Origin: Microglena sp. YARC
Taxonomy: Eukaryota > Chlorophyta > Chlorophyceae > Chlamydomonadales > Chlamydomonadaceae
Length of the DNA stretch: 64,000 bases
NCBI GenBank assembly: GCA_022414725.1
Contig: CM039462.1
Span: forward strand, 35,914,423 to 35,978,422
Direction of reading: 5' to 3'
Shown: one piece after another, positions 60,301 through 64,000 of the stretch
Layout of the letters: the number at the start of each line of letters is the position of its first letter
Position numbering within the stretch: position 1 is the first letter of the stretch
Program-made: the position numbers and the translations under genes
The notes under the pieces: model-generated
Databases searched by the model: none
Seen by the model: the letters and a program-made list of their open reading frames with translations, nothing else
Told to the model about the DNA's origin: nothing

Positions 60301-62931
60301 AGAGCTCGCTAGGTTGAGACCCACCCCCACTAGCTACACCATGGCCACGTCACTGGCACCTGGCCACAGCCCTGCCCAGCACCATCTGATGGGAGGTCAC
60401 CCACGCCCCAACACAGCTCCTAACTTTGGAGTGAACCAGGCAGCGGCCGCATTCGCTCCTCCTAGCAGCTTTGGAATCCTGTCAATGGCATTTCAGAATA
60501 TGAGGGCGGCAGGTATTATCGAGCAGCTGGAGCAGAATGCCCACCACATGCAGGTAGGGAATGTGTTACACAATCCTTTGAACACAAAAATAAAACATGG
60601 TTTGTACCCTGTTGTATCTTATACATTCGCTCCACCAAGTGGCGTTGGCATTTTGTCAATGGCTTGTCATTGGCTTTCCAGAATATGAGGGCGGCAGGTA
60701 TTATTGAGCAGCTGGAGCAGAATGCCCACCACATGCAGGTAGGGGGAGAGTTCCACAATTGTTTTTAGTAGCACACACACAGGCACACACACATGCAGGC
60801 ATGGTGCATAAACACACAAAGAGACATGGCGCATCAACACACACAATCTTTCTCCCTGCTGCAGCGTGCATCAGCATTGGCGGCCCTCTCTGCTGCCAGT
60901 GCCTTTCTCCCTCAAGGGATATCACCCATCCCCAGATAGATAGACAGAAACGCACACAGACACACACAGACAGCCATGGCGCATACACACACACAATCGT
61001 TATCATTGCTGCAGAGTGCATCAGCCTTGGCGGCCCTCTCTGCTGCCAGTGCCTTTCTCCCCCCAAGGATGTCACCCGCCCCAACTCATGGCATGGAACC
61101 GGCCCCCAACAGAACTACAAACACACAGGCAGGCATGGTGCAGTAACACACACACAGGCAAGCATGGTGCATAAACACACACACAATCGTTCTTAATGCT
61201 GCAGAGTGCATCAGCCTGGACAGCCCTCTCTGCTGCCTTTCTCCCTCAAGGGATATCACCCACCCCCGGGCAGACAGATAGACAGACACACAGTCATGGC
61301 ACACATACACACACACAATCATTCTCACTGCTGCAGAGTGCATCAACATTGGCGGCCCTCTCCGCTGCCAGTGACTTTCTCCCTAAAGGGATATCACCCA
61401 CCCCCAGACAGATAGACAGACACGCACACAGACACACACACATTGTCATGGCGCATAAACACACACAAACTTTCTCACTGCTGCAGAGTGCATCAGCATT
61501 GGCAGCCCTCTCTGCTGCCAGTGCTTTCCTCCCACAAGGGATGTCTCCCGCCCCAGCTCATGGCATGGTCCCCGCCCCCAACAGAGCTACCCCTGATTAT
61601 AACCACAGCCACTCTTCCAGCATGGGTGGTCCCTTTGGCCAGCACCCAATGGCCGGTACTGGCACCTCGCCCTCCCCACTAGCCACCTCCCTTGCAGGGG
61701 GGGCCTCGGGTAGCAAGGATATTGGGCGCAGGCACTCCCTTGCCAGTGGTGGTGGTAGTGGTGGTCATGCATATGCCAGTGGTGACTCTGAGGGGGGAGG
61801 GCCTACCATCGGACAGCGTATGAGCACCAACACGTACGGGGTGCCGACCCTCAACACGGCCCCCCCACTGCCCAAAGGGGGGCAGTACAACAACCTTAGC
61901 AGCCAGAACTACAGTCGGTACAGTACTAGTCGGGTGGAGAAGGTGGAGGAGGACACGGAGGTGGAGGACGACACGGAGGAAAGTGGGAGGGGGGCGGTGA
62001 GCTCAGACATAGTGGAGGAAGAGAGCATCGCAGATGAGCTTCCTTTGGGTGGCGGGAGCGGGAGTGAGGAGTATGATGAGGACTTTGAGTCAGTGGAGGA
62101 TGAGTTTGCAATAAGACCGGGGCATGGTTCCACTATCAAGTGAGTGTTAGGGTGTAAAGGAGCATTTGGGGGGAAAAGGGACAGGAGGAGGATAAAGGGA
62201 CGGGGGGGGGGGGATCATGGGATAATTTTTTTCCTGTCCTGGGGCAATTTCTGTGTCATTTGGTTAGAATCCATCTAAAGCAATTTTCAAGACCTACCCC
62301 CACCTCTAGGTCACCTTGTGTTCCTCTTGTCATAGTGATAGGAAGTTTGACTGATCGATACATGCATACATACAGTACATACATACATACATACATACAT
62401 ACATACATACATACATGCATACATGCATACATACATACATACAGACATACATACATACATACATACATACATACATACATACATACACACATGCATACAT
62501 ACGTACATGCATACATGCATACATACATACATACATGCATACAAACAAACAGACAGACAGACATACATACATACATGCATACCAGGTATATACTGGATTG
62601 ATACATTTTAATGAGAACTCGTGAGAGCAATAACAAGGGGCTCGCAACTGAAGAACCCCACTGGTATCCCTCCACTGAAAGCACATGATTGATAAATATA
62701 TGGATAAATATCTGATAACACATGATTGATATATATATATATATATATGATAACACATGATTGATATATATCTGGTGACATATTTGACTGGTACCCTTCC
62801 ACTGATGGAACATGATTGATTTCGCTCCCAACAGGTACCCTGCCCGCCCATCTGTCAACGTGGACAACTCTGATGACATTCAGACAGACATTGGGGAGGA
62901 AACGTACTCTGAAGACTTCTCCTCGATGCAG
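42138..62931 (+). CDS. Gene B: protein with M-G-M-D-x-L-E motif repeats and acidic SEDF tail (5' and 3' ends not certain)
   Basis: Exons that join in phase: 45254-45387, 45445-45519, 45583-45660, 45724-45801, 49430-50286, 50530-50619, 50854-50943, 51174-51263, 51577-51669, 52384-52434, 53510-53586, 54105-54214, 54743-54941, 56758-56969, 57939-58099, 60206-60553, 61487-62139, 62835-62931; about 1160 residues. Earlier candidate exons are at 42494-42672 and 43434-43700. No signal peptide or membrane segment. The protein is Ser/Gly/Pro-rich with a motif R-P-x-[LIV]-M-G-M-D-[DQE]-L-[EQ]-x-[AV]-S repeated about every 25 residues, a middle with few features, and an acidic end carrying EEYDEDFESVEDEF and EETYSEDFSS. 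I recognise no family. Repeated short motifs suggest a scaffold that binds many copies of one partner. Confidence 0.75.
42163..42672 (+). CDS. Gene B candidate 5' exon and its upstream copies
   Basis: After acceptor cttcag (42493) the sequence reads MDDLDVAVRLI, a stop, then GERSMGRRLGDYRSESISFD and SDDSGWFGARA in the same frame, to a possible donor at 42673 (gtgacg). MDDLDVA fits the gene B motif. Copies of the first part lie at 42163-42200 (MDDLAIVAIRLI) and 42328-42360. The in-frame TGA makes the exon uncertain: it could be a decayed copy or use another acceptor. Confidence 0.35.
42990..43433. repeat. CA/CACCAC-rich low-complexity stretch
   Basis: ACACAC and CCACCAC runs with a repeated CATC(G/A)GATGCCCCA box (about 43236 and 43320). 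No gene. Confidence 0.6.
43434..43700 (+). CDS. Gene B candidate exon with two frame breaks
   Basis: Acceptor acacag at 43433, donor AAAG|gttaga at 43700. Three protein-like pieces lie end to end in different frames: FNNTIPPHLAPNAARINKQA to DEPGRWTLLK, then DLADQLSAPRRHIISDWSTR to GDSDVDLS, then ELAAKTSSIKAGSPDDAPRK. One-base changes near 43535 and 43635 would join them. It precedes the donor-derived minisatellite below. Either a true exon with sequence errors or a dead one. Confidence 0.4.
43680..45060. repeat. Degenerate minisatellite derived from the exon end and donor at 43700
   Basis: About eleven units of 80-150 bp with the pattern (G/C)CCCC-AAA(G)-AGG(T)GAGAGATGGGATG-GATTGGG-TTGGTTTGG. 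The first unit is the end of the preceding exon plus its donor (gacgcccctcgaaagaaagg). ORFs on both strands across it are artefacts. Confidence 0.65.
45254..45387 (+). CDS. Gene B motif exon 1
   Basis: Acceptor cttgcag, donor CGCAG|gtgatc, phase 2 end. Reads RAGSTPSISGSSFASSSGSS then ERPRVMNMDQLQGPASHSQS. The MNMDQLQ is a motif unit. Confidence 0.75.
45445..45801 (+). CDS. Gene B motif exons 2-4, tandem duplicates
   Basis: Three exon copies (45445-45519, 45583-45660, 45724-45801), each bounded by gcag and CGCAG|gtgatc, each starting and ending in phase 2, so any number can be spliced in. Their cores are RPRFMTIDQLH, RPRVMTIDQLQ and LRVMTIDQLQ. Period about 140 bp, intron included. Confidence 0.75.
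45867..45940 (+). pseudogene. Gene B motif exon copy 5, decayed
   Basis: Same array, core CVMKMDQLQ, but four bases shorter than its siblings, so the frame is lost, and the donor is changed to CGG|gtggtc. Confidence 0.7.
46325..46830. repeat. Large imperfect palindrome (foldback), arms about 240 bp
   Basis: The left arm (from gcaagatttaggatccatga through cattctcattttatctgccc and gcttgctacagcagcttcaa) is mirrored in the right arm (ttgaagctgctgtagtaagc through gatgagaatgttgaa to catggatcctaaaacttgcc). Centre near 46590. No coding capacity; a foldback MITE or hairpin locus in the intron before 49430. Confidence 0.8.
46970..47237. repeat. Second palindrome extended by a 52-bp tandem repeat
   Basis: Arms of about 75 bp at 46970-47045 and 47056-47130 (TTATGGGTCCACTTCACACT and its complement). 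The outer end of the right arm is then tandemly repeated three times (47080-47237, GTGGTCTGTAACTAGTGTGA). Confidence 0.8.
47330..47575. repeat. 26-bp tandem repeat, about nine copies
   Basis: Unit: CATTACGCTGGTCAAAGCTT plus GTACTT. The regular ORFs over it reflect the repeat only. A less regular tail continues to 47650. Confidence 0.9.
47700..47960. repeat. About 40-bp degenerate tandem repeat
   Basis: Six units with TTTGTTGTATGAAGCAATGA and ACCCATTCCAAACCC blocks. Confidence 0.75.
48020..49429 (+). repeat. Tandem relics of the start of gene B exon at 49430
   Basis: About six copies, spaced about 190-240 bp, of the true 3' splice region and exon start (gatctacag|CCACAGTGGTGGCTCCAGCA): near 48025, 48412, 48603, 48808, 49048 and 49250. 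Flanks with CTGACATGCGATCCACAGC and ACTCCATATTCTT repeat too. All are degraded. Confidence 0.8.
48105..48305 (-). mobile_element. GTAGTACCC MITE-like element, most complete copy
   Basis: Ends GGGTACTA and TAGTACCC are inverted repeats. Inside are CACAGGGGGTTGAAAAACTG and GCAAAAAGCGCAAAAACTGC. Related copies at 19411, 24441 and 52436. No target duplication could be confirmed. Confidence 0.6.
49430..50286 (+). CDS. Gene B main motif exon (about ten M-G-M-D-x-L-E units)
   Basis: Starts in phase with exon copies 1-4 (AG|C). Motif units in order: LMTMDALQ, LLGMDDLEAVS, VMGMDQLEIAS, IMGMDELESVS, LMGMDDLDAAS, AMGIAELDTGA, LMGLGQLEKVA, YMGMDQLEAAS, LMGLEHLQAVS, MMDMADLQ. Units are separated by Ser/Gly-rich spacers of about 15-20 residues, usually with an Arg-Pro just before the motif. 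The first three are in one frame and the rest in another: a one-base offset lies between about 49712 and 49790, either an indel or a very short intron (a gt at 49752 and an ag near 49782 would fit, but 31 bases is improbably short). Donor CAG|gtagga. Confidence 0.8.
50287..51900 (+). repeat. Tandem amplification of the end of the motif exon with its intron
   Basis: Four copies of an approximately 320-bp block: acceptor, 90-93-base exon piece, donor, then AT-microsatellite intron with CAGTATATAGTGCATATAC. Blocks 1-3 are nearly identical; block 4 is more diverged; a dead fifth begins near 51847. Confidence 0.9.
50530..51669 (+). CDS. Gene B motif exons 6-9, tandem duplicates (50530-50619, 50854-50943, 51174-51263, 51577-51669)
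   Basis: Each is 90 or 93 bases, open, phase 0 at both ends, after a possible acceptor (cgcaag or agcaag) and before gtag. Reads PMGCEHLQAVSQESSDDEPR then NLMMDMADLQ in the first three and LMGLEHLQAVSQTSSNDDAP then CNHMMDMADLQ in the fourth. Each would add two motif units. Whether all are spliced in cannot be judged from DNA alone. Confidence 0.55.
52384..52434 (+). CDS. Gene B exon 10
   Basis: Acceptor atgcag, VMSEGGSSGDNLAGLTM, donor ATG|gtgagc; phase 0. Its 3' end and donor are repeated in the next intron. Confidence 0.7.
52436..52625 (-). repeat. GTAGTACCC MITE-like repeat, partial copy
   Basis: Begins GGGTACTACATTTTGCC just inside the intron after exon 10 and includes the CTGCGCCCACAGGGGGG core. 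The other end is not clear. Confidence 0.55.
52610..52945. repeat. 64-bp tandem repeat made from the exon 10 end and donor, about five copies
   Basis: Unit CTGGTCTTACTATGGTGAGC then AGCTGCCTGGTATCCTAGTA; the first 20 bases equal the exon 10 end plus its donor (52422-52440). Confidence 0.85.
53015..53145 (+). repeat. ACAGTCCAGG dispersed repeat
   Basis: GCAGTCCAAGGGTAGGCC to GGGGGGCCTGATTTCGTGC, same layout as 26284-26412 and 55338-55455. Confidence 0.75.
53213..53490. repeat. CAC/ATC microsatellite stretch
   Basis: CATCATCACCAT runs with TTCATTCCT-TCAACCTCATC spacers repeated three or four times; intron. Confidence 0.85.
53510..53586 (+). CDS. Gene B exon 11
   Basis: VGTRGGSSSSSSSEGKQDKG then GGARA and split Trp; donor TG|gtacgt. 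Serine-rich spacer. Confidence 0.7.
54105..54214 (+). CDS. Gene B exon 12
   Basis: Acceptor ttgcag; QNRLTPIQVAADSGDTPSEG to GGSMSQS; donor G|gtcagt. The donor-side bases CAGTCAG-GTCAGT seed a 20-bp repeat (54213-54405, GGTCAGGTCAGTCGGTGTGT). Confidence 0.7.
54465..54742 (+). repeat. Two decayed copies of the start of gene B exon 13
   Basis: 54475-54560 and 54608-54730 both copy GGGACATCATGATCGCACC and AGAGC-GCGGACCC-AATGAGTC from 54752 onward, with stops (the second copy has a TGA in place of TGG). Confidence 0.8.
54743..54941 (+). CDS. Gene B exon 13
   Basis: LSGDIMIAPTWRAADPNEST to MDSPRVGRQDSVTEEILPLF; donor AG|gtaggc, phase 2. No motif unit recognised. Confidence 0.75.
54995..55330 (+). 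repeat. Three decayed copies of the end of gene B exon 13
   Basis: Near 55013, 55138 and 55260: GTGGATAGTCCA-G-ATT-A-AGGCAGGACTCC and GAGATCCTCCCGCTCTTCA with following G-GCATG. An ACAGTCCAGG repeat follows (55338-55455). Confidence 0.8.
55338..55460 (+). repeat. ACAGTCCAGG dispersed repeat, full copy
   Basis: TTACAGTCCAGGGGTAGGCC through AGGGCTAACAAGAAAAGGC and GATGAACTCAACCCC to GGGGCCCTGAGTCATGC. Confidence 0.8.
55575..56757 (+). repeat. 169-bp tandem repeat, about seven copies, made from the start of gene B exon 14
   Basis: Units start near 55575, 55744, 55913, 56082, 56251, 56418 and 56585. Each copies the 3' splice region (CCTGCCCACGTTGCCACTAC, CCTAG) and the first 75 or so bases of exon 14 (AGCTAGGTGGAAGG-ACTCGC, AATGG-GCCTAGCCCCT). 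The copies stay open for about 48 codons in the exon frame, then stop. Confidence 0.92.
56758..56969 (+). CDS. Gene B exon 14
   Basis: Acceptor ccctag; SSTQKIGGRDSPHTMAPSPS to FGRRPVTLQ; donor G|gtgagg. Pro/Ser-rich. It is the last, only complete unit of the 169-bp array to its left. Confidence 0.75.
56985..57340. repeat. TTGGCTTGGC minisatellite and (TTGC)n
   Basis: Units GGTTGCTTGATTTACTTGCT plus TTGGCTTGGC, then a pure TTGC tract (57284-57332). ORFs through it are artefacts. Confidence 0.88.
57536..57905. repeat. CCCACACC-rich low-complexity stretch
   Basis: Almost only C and A with some T, in ACCCACCTCCCCCACACCC-like units; intron. ORFs on both strands are compositional. Confidence 0.85.
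57939..58099 (+). CDS. Gene B exon 15
   Basis: Acceptor atcacag; QETQAGVESAEQQVQAGVDV to GDVKLRTVAIQ; donor CAG|gtgagt. Contains an internal pair QAGV(E/D)-A. Copies of its end and donor lie near 58200-58265, 58430-58455, 58905-58955 and 59425-59485, the last keeping CCGTGGCTCTCCAAGTGAGT. Confidence 0.75.
58470..58620 (+). repeat. tRNA-like sequence with Pol III A and B boxes (SINE candidate)
   Basis: A box TGGTCTAGTGG (58477-58487) and B box GGTTCGATTCC (58521-58531), both perfect to consensus and 44 bases apart. The D and T stems (GGTC/GACC; GGGGG/CCCCC) pair. The acceptor stem does not pair, so it is not an intact tRNA; the tail (to about 58620) is unrelated to tRNA, as in SINEs. Confidence 0.6.
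58718..58900. repeat. Poly-C, (CT)n and CACACC low complexity
   Basis: C run of about 25 at 58728-58752, then CT and CACACCC tracts. The run length may be wrong in the assembly. Confidence 0.8.
59009..59105 (+). repeat. Dispersed SINE-like repeat, copy 2 of 2
   Basis: Partner of 6519-6620; GGTGCCGCTGGTTTGTG, then ACCCACCTCCTGGGGTGAAA, then CTTTCACAAC and a T run. Confidence 0.6.
59490..59730. repeat. CACACC/ACACACC low complexity
   Basis: Degenerate ACACACCACACACCG units, also at 58280-58425; both follow copies of the exon 15 donor region (AAGGCGGCAGTCTGTGTGCA), so the two arrays share an origin. Confidence 0.75.
59792..60205 (+). repeat. Two copies of the start of gene B exon 16
   Basis: At 59780-59890 and 59998-60120, copying acceptor ACCAGGTTGGATCCATGA and about 85 bases of exon. 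Period about 200 bp. They lack a donor. Confidence 0.85.
60206..60553 (+). CDS. Gene B exon 16
   Basis: 116 codons, acceptor accag, donor CAG|gtaggg, phase 0. Starts VGSMNEVSTQVAFDLNSERL and ends with a helix-like GILSMAFQNMRAAGIIEQLE then QNAHHMQ. A copy of its last 90 bases and donor lies at 60640-60740. Confidence 0.8.
60640..61486 (+). repeat. Copies of the end of exon 16 and the start of exon 17
   Basis: 60640-60740 repeats the exon 16 end. Then four copies (about 60862, 61013, 61198, 61332) of CTGCTGCAG-GTGCATCAGC and GGCCCTCTCTGCTGCCAGTG, the acceptor and start of exon 17, each with CACACACA tails. Confidence 0.88.
61487..62139 (+). CDS. Gene B exon 17: Gly/Ser-rich region and acidic SEDF-like segment
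   Basis: 217 codons, acceptor ctgcag, donor AA|gtgagt. Ala-rich start (SASALAALSAASAFLPQGMS), Gly/Ser-rich middle, then a strongly acidic end (VEKVEEDTEVEDDTEES, EEYDEDFESVEDEF). The open frame, codon use and phase fit are the best of any gene B exon. Confidence 0.85.
62350..62582. repeat. (ACAT)n microsatellite
   Basis: Long, nearly pure CATACATACATG array in the last large intron of gene B. ORFs on both strands are artefacts. A similar TACA array is at 52331-52374. Confidence 0.95.
62835..62931 (+). CDS. Gene B exon 18: second acidic SEDF motif
   Basis: Acceptor caacag; YPARPSVNVDNSDDIQTDIG then EETYSEDFSSMQ; donor CAG|gtgatc, phase 0. Copies of the end (CATACTCTGAAGACTCCTCC) follow at 63045-63080 and 63243-63272. 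A last exon should lie further right but none was identified by 64000. Confidence 0.75.
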
Positions 62932-62949
62932 GTGATCTACGCTGTTACC

Positions 62950-63380
62950 GCAGACACCCCCCTGGTGGTGGTGATGATGATGGTAGTGGTGTTGTTGATG
63001 GGAGTGGTGATGATGGTGTTGTTGATGGTGGTGATGACAGAAAGGGGGGAGGAAGCATACTCTGAAGACTCCTCCTCGATGCATTTTTATCGCAGGCTGC
63101 CCCCTGGTGGCGGTGATGATAATGATGATGATGATGATGATGACGGTGGTGTTGTTGGTGGTGATGATGATGATGATGATGTTAGTGGTGTTGCTGATAG
63201 TAGTCATGATGATGGTGGTGATGGCAGACATCGTGGAGTAAACATACTCTGAAGACTCCTCCTTCATGCAGTGATCTACGATTTTACTGCAAGCACTCCC
63301 CTGGCGGTGGTGTTGATAGTGGTGATGTTGATGGTGATGGTAATAGTGGTGATGGTGGTGAGGTTTGGTTGGCATTATAT
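62950..63380. repeat. GGTGATGATGATG trinucleotide repeats
   Basis: GGT/GAT arrays interspersed with the two exon 18 end copies; intron or 3' region of gene B. Confidence 0.85.
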
Positions 63381-64000
63381 ATTATTATTATATTATGTGC
63401 ACCCCTGTTTGATTACATACCACTACTGGGGGAAACAGGATGCGTACCTCGACACTTTTGGCCCTGTCCCCACCAGTGCTAGCGGTGGTGGTGGTGGTGG
63501 TCGTGGTGGTTGCAGTGATACCCTCAGTGGTTGCTGCTATTATGATACTGTGCTGCACATTATTATTTTGTATTGTTCTCATTCTTACTGTAGTGGAATG
63601 TATAGTGCCTTAACAAATGCCGCTTTCACATCATAGAGATGGCTTCAAAGCAATCAACCATTTGCATTGCTTCAATTCGACCATTTCAACTATTTGTGAT
63701 ACTTCAATTCGACCATTCCAACTATTTCAAGCATTTGCGATGCTTCAATTCAATCATTTGTAATGCCGCAAGTCCTTCATAGTCATATGATCATATTATA
63801 TAAATACTCATAATTATTATCATATTCAGCTTTGTCACTTTCACATCCAAAACGATCACCACCACTAACAGCAACAGCAGCAACAGCAGCAACAACAATA
63901 AAAACAAATCGAAAACAGTTTTGAACTCTGACAAACTATAATAAAAATGACCTATGCGTGGCAAGCAAAAATTGACAGGTTGCTATACAGCAGCAGCATT
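63381..64000. other. Right end of window, no gene identified
   Basis: AT-richer, with a GGTGGTGGTGG run (63484-63512) and a degenerate TTCAATTCGACCATTTCAAC repeat (63640-63770). May include the 3' end of gene B. Confidence 0.4.

Noticed and set aside
62256..62879. Minus-strand ORFs rich in Cys-Met-Tyr-Val
   Set aside because: They are translations of the ACAT microsatellite.

Overview
This is a eukaryotic nuclear window: GT-AG introns with consistent phases, long proline-rich runs, LTR retrotransposons, MITEs and dense micro/minisatellites. SPPPP-type linkers, a plant/algal style Copia element and a papain-family protease with algal-like architecture suggest a green alga (Chlorophyta), but nothing here fixes the species. 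A 1000-N gap (41138-42137) splits the scaffold.

Layout. 1-6048: a degenerate Copia element on the minus strand (5' LTR 5746-6048, gag and pol with frameshifts and a nonsense codon, cut by the window edge). 7265-33825: gene A, plus strand, with a TATA box and 15 exons whose phases all join. It encodes a type II membrane C1A (papain/cathepsin) cysteine peptidase: cytosolic tail, transmembrane anchor, I29 prodomain, an unusual Pro/Asn-rich linker between prodomain and enzyme, the catalytic domain (Q, C, H and N all present), then four 8-cysteine modules on proline-rich linkers. A young full-length Copia element (11204-18240, 5-bp target duplication) sits in intron 3 just after the splice donor. 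33826-41137: mostly intergenic repeats, a perfect 140-bp hAT-type MITE, one small secreted-protein ORF and unassigned minus-strand ORFs.

42138-62931 and perhaps beyond: gene B, plus strand, 5' end unclear. It encodes a Ser/Gly-rich soluble protein built on a short repeated motif (consensus M-G-M-D-x-L-E-x-A-S) and ending in acidic S/E-E-D-F motifs. At least 18 exons join in phase. Several motif exons are themselves tandemly duplicated.

The most striking feature of the window is not a gene. In both genes, introns are largely made of tandem or decayed copies of the adjoining exon edge together with its splice site: at more than fifteen exon borders the neighbouring intron holds 1-7 copies of the exon end plus donor, or of the acceptor plus exon start. 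In gene B some of these copies remain open, in phase and bounded by splice sites, so the process may be adding exons and motif repeats. A second dispersed family (about 120 bp, starting TTACAGTCCAGG) occurs about fifteen times. Frame breaks here fall mostly in homopolymer runs, so some may be assembly errors.
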